From Mytilus californianus (lineage: Eukaryota; Mollusca; Bivalvia; Mytilida; Mytilidae), in contig NW_026262659.1 of NCBI RefSeq assembly GCF_021869535.1, forward strand, positions 2,480,001 to 2,544,000: a stretch of 64,000 nucleotides of DNA. The letters run 5' to 3'. The translations under genes and the position numbers were made by a program. Shown one piece after another: positions 1 through 13,200 of this stretch; position 1 is the first letter of the stretch; every line of letters begins with the position of its first letter. The notes beneath the pieces were generated by a model, which was given only the letters and a program-made list of their open reading frames with translations, searched no databases and was not told where the DNA came from.

Positions 1-64
1 GTAATGTTGTTCTAAAGAAAGTGCATGGACTCAAGTACTCGCTGAATCACGTTCATAATTCATT

Positions 65-106
65 ATGCTGATGTTTATTGATTCCATATGGTTGATTTTT
101 AATCAG
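65..106 (+). CDS. Candidate first coding exon (signal peptide start) of gene 1
   Basis: An ATG at 65 opens 14 codons (MLMFIDSIWLIFNQ) ending at CAG followed by GTATTT. It ends in phase 0, which matches the exon at 1050. The joined N-terminus continues with ILVFSSLVYLYDIKC, giving a hydrophobic stretch suitable as a signal peptide just before the first ectodomain cysteine. The donor is only fair and the exon is very short, so the true first exon could lie elsewhere, including upstream of the window. Confidence 0.33.
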
Positions 107-1049
107 GTATTTAAGAAACATTTTAACTAATGTGAAAATAGAGGAAAAATAAAATTCTACTTTCGTTTTGTTTAAACTCTTTATTTTTTGGATTTCAATT
201 TGCTGATGATTTGTCAAACATATAACACAGACATTGAAGGAAAAGTGTATTCATGTCACAGTCTACAATTTATCATAACAAACATGCATACATTTCATTT
301 AATTCCAATAAGTAAACACATTGTAAATCAGTGTTTAAAATGATAAGGTCACTTAGGTCAAAATAATGAGGTATTCGTTTTTTTTGTTATTTTTAATTTT
401 GGTAATGCTTATTATGAATTACCATCCACATTCTTCACAGCATGCAGCCTTGAACAATATACAGGGGTCAAGCAATCATCCTGAGTATTTGAATGCTGTA
501 TAACGATAAAAGATCTGCCCCCAAAACCAATTCTCCAAATAACAAAAACATTATTAAGATATGGCATACAACAATTATGGACAAGGTTCCTAACTTGGAA
601 CAGGTACATGAAAATGTAAATTTGTTAATGTGTTTTTTCCAGTCTCAACCCTTCCCTTTTTCAAAATTATAAGCACACTCACACTTCCCAAAAATACGAG
701 AGTGAGTTATGGTTATAGTTATAACCATCATCAGAAGCCATCCCCATTAAGAAAAGGAAAACAAACTATAGGAAAGGAAAAAAAAAAACTCTCCTCTTAT
801 ATTTTTTTGTATGGATATCACCATGTTAAATTCTAATACCAAGGTCTAAACGAGACATCAGGTCAGCTTTAATGTTTGATTTAGTAGTAATGAGTTCAGG
901 TGGATAAATTGCATTTGTATTTAAAAAATGGTCGTATAATTAATTCACATGTAATTGAAACACGGAAATTCGGAAACTTAAGGACGAATATCTATCAGAT
1001 CTGTTCACAAATTGTACAAATCATATAACTTTGTATTGTATAATTTCAG
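107..1049. other. Putative intron 1 or upstream region; nothing recognised
   Basis: AT-rich sequence with no coding sense, repeat family or RNA gene that I can support. It is intron only if the candidate exon at 65 is real. Confidence 0.4.
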
Positions 1050-1233
1050 ATATTGGTATTCAGTAGTCTGGTGTATTTATATGACATAAAATGTCCAGAC
1101 TTTTCAGAGAGAAACTTAAGAGCTAAAGGTTTCTGTAGCAAACATACACCTGACCGATATGCTTGTTTGTATGATGTCAATGCATTTATACGTGTTGAAT
1201 CCTGTGATCGTATCGCAGATTATTCTTCTCGAG
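1050..1233 (+). CDS. Gene 1 exon: first Cys-rich ectodomain segment
   Basis: It follows an AATTTCAG acceptor and ends CGA-G before GTAAAA (phase 1 out). It encodes 61 residues with four cysteines (KCPDF, KGFC, RYAC, VESC). The first dozen residues are hydrophobic and probably complete a signal peptide. I do not recognise a named extracellular domain. Confidence 0.68.
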
Positions 1234-4200
1234 GTAAAACAAGTTAATTAGCATGCAGCTTTAAGTAACCAATGAGGTCAAAATTCTGTAAAACACTAGT
1301 TAAGGTAAAGCAATATTATCATGATCCCTTAACGGCTTTGTGGTATTTGAATAAAATATTTTTTTCGGTATCGTATTGAAATTTAATGACAAATAAAAGA
1401 AAACGCATTCCTATGATTTAAAAAAAAAGTTATTTCCAATTTCTTGTATAATTCGTGGACTCCCTGACAGGTAATGATTGAAGGCAGTTGTAGATCAATA
1501 TTTCGAAAACGGGGGACCACAAAACCAACGAAATGAGTGGGTCTTGTAAAAGTATTAACCACCGTATATGTAGCTGATTAGGGGAAGGCCAAAAACCCCA
1601 TCTGAGAGAGATGAGATTTCCGTGTTATTGTTATTTGAGAAATCTTTCCTCTGTTAAACTGAAATTTATGATTATGACTATGTCAACTGCAGTGTTGAAC
1701 ACTTCGACTCACATCACGTCGTACTTCAAATTAAAAGTGACCGGTAGACACGTATACACAATTTGGAAGTGCAAATCACCAATGGAAATAATTTACACTA
1801 GTATAAGGTTTTGTATTGTCTTAGTTTTATTCCATATTTGAAAATATGTCGATCTTATATAAATAAATGTATTTCTTATGCCTTCACGTATTTAACAATG
1901 TTTCCAAATAATTTTAGGCGAAAAATACGTGATATCTGGTGCGCGTACTACCAAGCCGTGTTCTGTGGATACGTACCAACCTTTTGCACTGTGGGCTAAC
2001 ATAAGCAGTCGTTGTTTATATCATACATCAAAATGCAATGACGAAGGTCAAATTCTATCTCTTAATATTTCAAAAGTAGCTGATAGGTCATGCCAATGTG
2101 ACCACAAAAACGGATTTCATTTTGTTGTCCAACCGAGAGATCCCTGTAATTGCCTCCCTGTCGAAGAAGATTGCTCATGTTACTATGATCCACACAAAGA
2201 TATCCATATATCAGGTAAAAGATTTTTTGAATATTTATTTTGATTCACGAAAAAACATAAACGAGCACTATTACATAATAATCATGGTTAGAATCGTAAT
2301 AAAGCACAATAGTATTTCTCAGGAAGAGATGTTAACACATGACTTGTACACAAAAATTCGACAGTACTTTTTTTCTAGTAGCAGTCCTTAAAGGAAGCCT
2401 AATACATGTTTATATACAAATTTGACATCAAGAACGCGAGATATCAGTTAATCTGTACTATGAAATACAATTCGTTCTTTGTGCAAATACAAGAAATATA
2501 CGTACTCTTAATTGCTGAGACTCCTCTTTATACTTTTTACAAATTAATTTCAGTTTTATATTGTATACTATGTACGTCTTAGCACAATGTAACAGTTATT
2601 ATATATGAAGTCTTTAAGAGGAAGACACTTGTTTAGATACGCATTATTGGTTTTCCTCATTGTTGAAGGCTGTACTGTTACCTTTAGCTGCTTACGTTCA
2701 CGTCATTTGGTCTCTGATAGATAGTTTTCTCATTGGCAAAAAAAAACACCTTACCTTATATTTATATTATATGTCTGTAATGTTTTTCACTGTTCTTTCA
2801 GTGCGTGTATGTACCACAGGAGAAGCGCACTCGCCGTTCTTATTAAATAGGTAAATAGATATTACTCATTTTGTTCTTTACTGATTAGTATGTTCCTTTA
2901 ACAATAAAATATAAAAAAAAAAATAACCAATATACTAAAATACAAGGTAGACTACACTCTAATTAATAACATTAACGTTTATATTGTTAAGTAGTTGCAA
3001 ATATATTGACTACTTATTTTGAAAAAAGATCTCCTCAAATGATCAAAATGGGCACAACTTGCGTTTGTCTAAGTTATGTCCATCGGTACGAGTTTTCCAT
3101 GGGCTCATGTGCGCCAAGAGAGCTTGACATACTCTTACACGTCGTATTTTGTTGACTTCCCAAATCAGACAGGACATAACAACAAACAGAGAAGCTTAAG
3201 TGTACAAAATAATTCAAAATTGACGAAAATACTAAGACCAAGGACAGAAAACAATCCGAGTTTAACAAAACGTACGTGCAGTTTGAATTGAGAAACATGC
3301 AGGGTACCAGTCAATGAGACAGAAACCTAACATCCCCTTAAAACATGCAACAACTCCTGGGGTAGACATACATTCTTTAACAATAAACTAATTCTTTACA
3401 GAAAAAAGTGATAACAAAAATATCGAACTCCAAAATAAATTCAAACGTGAGGCTCCTAAGAACCAGAATCGTTAACCTGTCAAAAATTAAAATAAAAGGC
3501 AAAAACTCAAAAGTTAGTAACACACAACTATAAGGGGTCAGCCAAAGGTTTCTGTTATGATGACATTCTTAAAAATCTTACATACTGATAATTTTTGCTG
3601 TTAAAAGTTTCCTATCTATAATTAAATTTTTCAAGATTAGAGGCAACAACTCGATAGTTGGTTAAAAAATCTTCTTTTAAGGGCAATACCCCCTACGGTC
3701 ACATTGTCATAATTTTTGGCCTTTATCCTTTTCTATCTTTCTAATATAGTTTTTGAGTTAAAAGGCAAACAATGAAAATTAGTCAAAAACCGTCATTTAA
3801 GGACTATAACTCATTAAGGACTCATCATTCTGATTTTTGGCGTAAATACGAAATAATATAGATATTTACATTTCGAGCATTTATGCCCTGTCAGATTTCA
3901 ATATGTTTTATTGTTTTCAAGATATAAGATACTTAATGCATTTTACCCGTATTTACTATTTTTATGTTTGTTGACTGGCGAAAAAAAAAACCCGCGCAAT
4001 TTATATTAGATACCACCAGCATACCATCAAAAGCAGTCAGTTTCAGCGTAGAAGATCTTTGAAAAGTTTACGATGACGATGGACGGCGACTAATGACGCC
4101 AAGTGATGGCAATAGCTCACATGGCCCGGGGATGGGTGGTGGTGGGTGGGTGGATTTAGGGGGGGGGGGGGTGATAGGGTGTGTGTCCATAAAGTCAACA

Positions 4201-7200
4201 AAATCAAACGCTGGACTATATCAACAAACGATATGAATGGAAAACAACTGTCATATTCCTGACTTGGTACATGCATTGTCCGAAGAAAATGCTGGTTTTA
4301 TAGCTAGCTAAACCTCCCATTTGTATGACAGTTGTTTAAAGTTCATTATATTGACAAAATTGGGTGAGCAACAGACATTATTGGTTTACGTGACAATAAT
4401 TGGGATCCAGCAGCCAAAACTGTGTAAACATACATATATACATCACAGACAAAGAACACATCTGACTAAAAAATTTAAACAAACATACTAATAAATCTGA
4501 CAAAGACGCCAACAAAAATAAGGTTTTTGTAGTTGACAATACATACAGCATAGTAAAACATAATGACAGATACACTTTCCCGATAAAGTACAAATTAAGT
4601 AAAATATAAATACATGGTTATACAAAATGAAAACAACACCATAAAAACCTCATGCGTCCGAATCGTACCTCTGGACCCAACCGCATCAGGAACGCCAAAA
4701 GCCAAAACCCCGAAAGCTGGATGCATGAATACCGAGCCACGTCAAGATTCATACGAACAAATATATCGTTTCTTGTTCTTAAATATCATTATATACACGG
4801 CTTGATAAAGGAATGAGGCATTGACACCGAATTTTGAAACCCAATATATATTTTAGATGACATGTAGATGATTGAGTTTTTAAAGAATTAGGTTTAAAAC
4901 CTCGCCACAATTTCATGTACCTGTGCATATAGTCTGTGCAACATATTTATCATGGGGGTAGGACAAGCGCTTACCTACGCGTTTGTTGCTTTGAAGATTG
5001 ATGTAGCACGAGTCCTCATAGAATTATTAAGATAATTATTATTATATCAACGACCTCACAGTCAAAGTTTATTGACGGAGTAAAATTCGTTCATGAATAA
5101 ACATTAGACAAGTTACTTTAAATATAATTTTATGAATATTGTTATAAAATATAAAAAAATTATTTACAGAGAAAGTAAAGATAATTACACAGAACCATCA
5201 AGTTTTCATAACAAACTTGTTACAGGTAAAGCAAATTTAACGATTGTATACTGCATAACTGCACCCGAAAGTGTTTTTGGTGTACACTCAATATTTAATG
5301 GTACAACAACTTTTCCATAGGTGCTGTTGACTTATTGGCCATTATTTAGAAAAATAAGGGTTGAAATCTTATCAAATCATTTCGCTTCTTCAAAATAATT
5401 AAATGTGAAGGGGTCGTATAAACTGGTGACACTAGCAACCAAAGAAAAGAAAAAAAACCGCAACCGAAAAAGAAGAGAACTATGTTTTTACCTATCATAT
5501 TGATTTCAACCACGTAATCTAATATTAGGCAAAACTATTTTAACCGGATATAACAACCTTGAATAATAATGTAATGTAAGACGTTGCTATTATCTAGTTT
5601 ATACTGTAAGTAAATTATTTTGTTTCGTTTTGCACAATGTTTTCTATGCAAATTATAACTTCATCGCCAAGGTTGTGCAAAAATATTAAATAATGGAAAG
5701 GAAGATAATGTGTTTCCAAAGATTTCCGACTGAGTATTGATATAAAAGGGCTTATTTTAAAGACATAACTATCAGTAAGAAAATTTCTACCAAAATATGA
5801 AAAAAAAAAAGATAAAAAAAAATTCTTGTATGAATGTATATTTGTAACGGCATTAGATAAGTACATGATTGTTTATTATGGACTTTTATGCTTTTATTAA
5901 TTATTCATTTGATATTTTATTCCAGTAAGAACGCATTTATTTTTTGCTGTAGTTTTAAGTCTGGCTGTTGGAGGGATCGTTATATTCATAGCTGGTGAGT
6001 TGACTTGTTTCATTTGAATTTTTTTCAAATTAGATAAATTTTGCAATAAATAATTTTCGCGATCAATTAGACATTTTAGATATTATATGACTTAAAAAAA
6101 TAAAGATACTCTTCACTACTTTGATTTTCTGATGTTGTGACATCAATGATGAAATTGAACAGTCTTTTATTTGACTTTGTAGGTATCTCGGTTTTATCGT
6201 CCATAAAAACTCTTCGTTCTCTGACTGGTAACGTTAACATAGTAGTAGCAATCGACATTGGTACAACATCATCGGTGTATGCATTCAGTATTTCATCTTC
6301 TACTGATATACAGTTAAATAAAGCGTGGAATACCGGAAACCGAGGATTATGTTCTCCTAAAACACCAACATGTATCTTATTAAAAAGACAAACTTTAGAA
6401 CCTATCAACATTGGATATGATGCACCAAAAGAATACAGTGATCACGTTTACGACAATGAAGCTGACAATTATCTATTTGTAGATAAGTTCAAAATGAAAC
6501 TGTATGGAGCCGAGGTAATTATCCCCCCTAACCGGGGACATTTTCATCTTGATTTGCAGTTCTAGAGGAAATCTTCATATCTCATCGTTTATCATGAAAT
6601 TAAGAGTACATGACCGAACACATTGTTCGAATACATTTTGAAAAAAGTAGCTGACATCATAAATTGTTAATATGACAAATTATATATTATTGATATGAAA
6701 AGTTTTTATACTATGATAGACAAGAAAATACACAATTATTATAATAAATCCAATCTTACGAACGTTTCAATAGTTTTATAGCTTTACCGAAAATTTATTT
6801 TCGCTAGCAAGAAGAGAGGCGCAATATACAAAGGGATAGTCAAGCTGATAAGTCGCAAACGAACTGACAATGCCATGACAAAAAAAAAACGAAAATCGAC
6901 CAACGACAAACAACAGTCTACAAAATACAACATAGAAAATTGAAGACTGAGCAACACAAACCCCACAAAAAACCAGGGGTGATATCAGGTCATCCGGAAG
7001 GGTAAGCAGATTCTGTTCCACACCCCGTCGTGTTGCTCATAAGTTCAAACCCGGTGATAAGTCTAATTCCGTAGGTCACATTCGAGGAAAATAGGGCGCG
7101 ATTGTGGTTAAGGCAATTGGAACATATCCGTCGTCATATGTTAAACAAATATTCCATAACGGTCAATCAAAGTTTGAAATCGACATTTTGAAAAAGATCA

Positions 7201-10200
7201 GCTATCTGACATACACTTGATTACAAATTGCATATCACTAGACAATTTCTGTTGAAGATAAGTGATTGAAATTTTTCTTTCAAATGAAAAATGTCAATAA
7301 AGTATACCTCTTTCTTTTATTTAGATGATAAATAAATGTAAGAATTCAATGTTGTGCTTTTGTAAATTAAAACGAAATGAAAGTATACAATAGAATTGTA
7401 GATATGAATAAAAGAGTGAGACGATATTTACCGTCGATTTTCAAGGGGAAAAAATAAAGCTCTCCTAGCAGAGCTTCATTCTTATTTTATCTTGAATGTC
7501 TTGGTTATCACTTATGATGATCACATACAAAATGTACCACTTGTTGCAGAATATCTCCGACACAATGATGATAGAAGACATAAAGGGACATCCAGTTCCT
7601 GCCATACAAGTTTTCTCAAACATGATCAGTATGTTGAAGAAACGTATAGAATCCGAAATTCCAAATTTTAATACAAATTCCGTTAATTACAACGTCCAGT
7701 GGGTATTAACTATTCCAGCTGCATGGACTGATAGAGCTGAAACATTCATGCGTACATGCGCAGAAAGGGTAAGTTTTTATGTAATATTAAATACGAATAT
7801 TAGTATTGAATTAAATTAAGGAGTAGGTCATAGACAGAGCCTTAAGCTTACTGTCACTGGAGACAAATGATCCAAAAATAAACGTACTTTATTCAAGGCT
7901 TCCAAAGAGATAATATCATCAAAATTACATGAGAAGGATGACGAAAATCTTCCCTCTTAAAAGTGGACACAAAAACCCTACCGTGAAAGAAGGATGCTGT
8001 TTAGATGTTCCACTTAACATCGTTCTTAAGTTCTTACTTCTATTCTTTGTACAGTAAGAGATGGGCTTAACTGACCATATATATTGGGTTTTGCTCATTG
8101 GTGAATTCCATACAGTAACCTATAATTGCTAACATCTACTTCATTTTGACTCTGATAGATAGTTGTTTCATTGGCAATCATACCACATCTGTTTATTTTA
8201 TATTAAGCAATAATAACAATTTTGCAGTATTACCAAAACTTTTAATTTATACGCTCTTCACAACTATTTTCATTTTTCAATAAAACAAAAGAGTTGGAAG
8301 ATACCAAAGGGGCATCAAAGTCATGAGTCGAAGAAACCTGACAACGCCATGATTGAAAGACTGACAACATATTCTCAATAATTAAACAGTGCTCATTGTA
8401 CCAAAATGGAAATCGCAGATAAAATGTTTAAGGTTGAAACGAAGTCGTATTATTAATAATAAAAATAATAATTTATTACGTAAAATAAAATTGTTCGAAT
8501 GTCCAAAAATTCAAATGTTCACAATGGTCAAACTGGTCTGTGATGGTAAAGACGTCAACGGTAAAATTAAAATAAACGGGTAAATGTTGTGGTCTATAGC
8601 CAACAGATTCTGTTGGAACGGAATTGTTTCCTCTACCCACGCCTCCAAGGAGACTGGTAGAATCCGAACTTTCTCTTTCTTTGCTTGTCTTTTTATACTG
8701 TTTTATATTTATTGTTCTGGACATATGTTATGGTCATTAATTGTCCGAACGATACACGTATCAGTTCGATTGGATAAGTAGGCACTTTAATATTTGCCAA
8801 TGGTCAGTTCTGTGATTGTTTAATTCCTCATACGACAATTGGTCCAAAGCATTGTGAAAAAAAATGCTTGTATCAATATCATAAGTTAAGATGACGGTAA
8901 TTAGTCCTTAGTTACAGCTGCAAAATCAAAACGCTTCTTAGAGTCAGTTTACAAACTTATAAATAAATAATAATGATAATATAATGTATGGTCTATTAAT
9001 GAAGTACACATTAGTTTGTAAGAATATATTGTTTATGTCTAAATTGTGTTACAAGGTCATTCAAAATATTACTTAGTGTAGAACCACACTGATTCCAACA
9101 ACAAATAATCCAAAGATGATATCATCAAAATACTGGTCTTTCTGATTGACAACATATTTTATTAGTCGGTATCCAAATGGGTACTAGTTGAACGCCCTAC
9201 TGACCGACGTGTTTCTGTACTCATATGAAGCAGAATGTGAGTAGACCCTTCACAAAGACAAAACATCATCTTGTCTTGTTTTAATTACATTTTCAGATAT
9301 ATAAAGGATGTCTTGTCATTCAATAAATCGCATTCAGTGCGTGCTTCTATCTCAGTTACCCTGTGAACTTGAGATTAAGAATGGTACAACCGTAATAAGA
9401 GGGTCAGCTTCATATCGTGATTTGGACGACCGATACGATGTGTATATGTCTCATCTCACTAGCGATATGTTTCGCGGTTTTTGATCTTTAAATACCAGAA
9501 TGGTCACTTGATCCGAAAAAAAAACCTCATTGTGTCATTCCCGATTTTTACATTTTGACTGAGTGATGTATGCATTACAGGAGACGCGTACCTTGCCAAT
9601 GCAACGAGTTCGTGAATTTTCGTTAGTTTTTTAATACCTTGGTTTGTATATTCTTAATGTATTTATAAGATTTGAACATCAGTAAACTACTGTTGCCTCT
9701 AACATGTCTAATTTTGCAATCCAGCAATAGTTTTATAAGCTTTGTCACGCAACTTGATAATGATTCTTAACAGATGTAAGCATTAATCAAAGGAGCGTAT
9801 AAGTAGTTGATGAAAAACTAGATGGAGCTTTTGGCCTACTATGCGGTATGGCTTTTGCTCATTTGTGAAAGCCGTATGGTGACCTATAGTTGCTTACTTC
9901 TGCGTCATTTGGTGTCTGGTGGAGAGTTGTCTCATTGACAATCATATCACATGTAGTTTGTTTTGAAATTTATGAAGCCAATGCTTAGTTGCAACAATCG
10001 GATATTCCGTAGCAACTTTCAGTTCAATTTTTGTTTAAATGTATTCATCTACAATATCTCTCCATTGTATGAAGAAGCTAAGAAAGTACTTGAATTTGTA
10101 ATCTCAGTTTTGAGTATCTCGGTTTAGAGCTAGCATCAAACAACAGTACAATATTGTTGGCTACATTATTAGCGGAGTAAACACCTTTTTGTTTCGATAT

Positions 10201-13200
10201 CGTTCCAGTTCAAAGAAATACATATATGTATTTAAACATTCTCCGTTCTGCACTAAAGTTTACTGCAGAAAATTGGAGGTCACAATCCCTATTCATCCTT
10301 CCATCCAATAAGAGAGTGCACTTTATTTTGGTCCCTTTTAAAGTAAATGCATAACCTGTCCACGTGGATTTTTTTTTATAAACCTAGCATTTTTAGTTTT
10401 TTAACTAGAGGTGATGCTTTCATATTTAATGTCAGAATGAGTTCAAATAAAACGAGAATTGGATTGAGTCAATGTTGAAAATGTACAATGTTATGTGCCA
10501 TCAAAGTTTGCATGGACATTTTTGTTAACGTGACAAACATTGAATATACAGGTTGGTTCATGATAGATTCAAAGTTTTATTTAAGGTCGATATTCAATAA
10601 ACTACATAAACACAAGCTCTAGTGAGCTTTTCAAATCTACTGAATAACAAAATGTATACACACATACAAAAGTCATGAAAACACAATAATAAAAAATCAA
10701 ACCATCGATGACCTAAAATATTTAAATTTTTTAAAATTGCCTATATCGTAAAAATATAAAAACAAAGAACTAACAATACTAAGAAGATAGCAATTAAAAA
10801 TATGAAGTCGCCATGTATTAATATTACTTTGGTTACTGTGTAAACTTTGATGACGGTTTCGTCTGGAGCCAACGTCAATTTACAAATAAGGAGATGTGGT
10901 TTTATTGCCAATGAAACTAGTACAACTATTCAATATAGCGACCAAATGACGTAGATGCACAGCACCGTACGGCCCTCATCAATGACGAAAGCCCATACCA
11001 TATTGATACATAAAAAGCCCTGAAATGACCAAATGTAAAACAATTCCAATGAGAAAACCAATGGCCTTATTACTGATAAAACATTTAATGAAAAACGAAT
11101 ATGACAAGGAGCAACCAACGACAAGCACTAAATTACATGCTCTTGAATTGGGACAGGTACATACAGAATAAGGCGGGGCTAAACATGTTTACGAGCGCTC
11201 ATCCATCCCCTTAACTTTGGTTAGTGGTGTCATGTTTTTGATTGCCCTCTTGGTTTTTTTCTAACTTTTTTTAATAATAAATAGTACTTCTGATAACTTT
11301 TTTTTTAATTCAACAAGTTATACGTCTTCAGGCAGGAATCGTCAATGACCAAAATGACAACTTAATGATTGTAGTGGAATCTGAATCTGCATCAGTTTAT
11401 ATTCATCATTTATTAAGAGATCACAAGCTAGACGCAACAATTACAGAGTTTCCTAGAAAATATTTGGTAATTGACTTGGGAGGTACGTATGTTTATTGTA
11501 TGCAGAAATTTTAAAGAGGGTCCACAAAGCTTAATGTCGCAATGAACCAATAAAATTAAGCCAATTAACAGGTCCATGTTCACTGAATGTGACAATATAA
11601 TTAAAAACTACGTAACTAAACACACTTTCGTTATAATCTACATACCTCTTTATTCTCACAAACCAAATTACAAAGGTATAGAGATAATTATAAGTATTTC
11701 AATACAATTACATAAACAACGTACGAAAGTAGTCCTATAATATAAGACTTCATAGGTTCATATCGTTTGCATTCAACGTTTTAATAAAATAATATCCGAT
11801 AAAAAACGTTGAATGCAAACGATATGAACCTACGAAGTCTTATATTATAGGACTACGTACGAAACTAGATAGAGTCATATTCACCCAGAAAAGTTCAATT
11901 TGTTGTTGATCTCATTGATTAGTTTATCCATCTTATTTAGTTCTGAACATGATTTGGAATTCATTAAACCATGAAACTTCATAGTGTTAGGTCTATTCCT
12001 ATAATGCGATTTCTCTGTTACATTGTATTCAACAGTTATCAAAAGCTGAACAATTAAAAATGTAATGGTATTCATCACCAAAAGCATCTAAATTGCACAA
12101 TACACATTTTCTCTTTTCTCTTTCAAAATTTTGCTATCTGCCAGTTTCAATTGGTAATTTCATATTCAGAGTTCGAAATTTTTAAAAATAAAGATATCAG
12201 TATGTTATCCGAAATACTGAAATATTTTCAAACTCCAAATTATCCTTATATAAACAGTAGTTTAATGCTTTTGGTGATTTCTTGTAGGCTTGCCATCCAA
12301 TTGTGTTAAAATTGATCTATTAAGTTTTGTTTTACGATTACATGTAATAAAATTGAGAATGGAAATGGGGAATGTGTCAAAGAGACAACAACCCGACCAA
12401 AGAGCAGAAAACAGCCGAAGGTCACCAATGGGTCTTCAACACAGCAAGAAAATCCCGCACCCGGAGGCGGGCTTCAGCTGGCCCCTAAACAAAAATGTGT
12501 ACTAGTTCAGTGAAAATGGACGTCATACTAAACTCCAAAAGATATAAATGAACTAAAATGTTTTGTTAACAAGGAATACGTGATATATAAGAACATGAAT
12601 TTTCGGATCCTACTTTTGTACAAAGAATTGTTTGCAAGAGCAGAAGGCAAAAGAAAAGCTTTAATTCTTAGAAAGTTTAAAGTTTTTTTTTTTTTTTAGG
12701 CAAACACAGCAACGTTCCAATGCCAGTAAAAAGCAATTTGTTAATTAGATTCGTTCACAAACCAATTATATGGGCACCTTTCTTTATAAGCTTAAAGTGG
12801 TGACACTAATTAGCATTTCCTCAATTTATTACACACTATATGTTTTGTTTGTACTGGGCATTACATTGCGAATTATTTTTTACATCTGCTATAGTCAGAC
12901 GATTTTTGTAGGAGGAACAGACGACATAACTGCCCACAGAATTTCAAAACATGGCAATTTGAAAGAAATTTGTAAACCTTCTGGAAGTGGTCATGGTGGG
13001 AAAGCAGTAGACAAACAATTGTTGTCCTGTTTAGAGGAATTAGTAGGGAAAAAAGTGATACAATCGTTGGAAAAGAAAGGCAATTTTCTGGAATTATTGG
13101 ATGAAATCGAAAGCATAAACAATTTATTATCTGCATGTACATCAAAGAAAGGACTACTTTCTTGCAAATTTCCATTATATTTACTGAATGAACTTTGCAA

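Larger units (their letters stand above)
3272..5925. other. Long intron of gene 1
   Basis: It holds a G-rich tract (4131-4190) and a copy of dispersed family E (about 4195-4620). The rest is AT-rich, and I see no exon with good borders and coding sense. Confidence 0.5.
7769..11331. other. Long repeat-filled intron of gene 1
   Basis: It contains fragments of family B (about 8288-8370), family C (8085-8190, 9838-9960 and inverted 10890-11130) and a decayed reverse-transcriptase fragment (about 9345-9600). No exon is needed here because the flanking exons join in phase 0 across a conserved HSPA12 segment. Confidence 0.6.

Noticed and set aside
6137-6565. A separate single-exon gene starting at the ATG near 6146
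   Set aside because: A TTTGTAG acceptor at 6182 and the GTAATT donor at 6515 give exact phase matches to neighbouring exons, and sense is lost after 6514.
12770-12911. Start of an independent Hsp70 protein at 12770
   Set aside because: The N-terminal residues of this frame do not resemble Hsp70. The conserved phosphate-2 loop is completed only by splicing 11482 to 12912.
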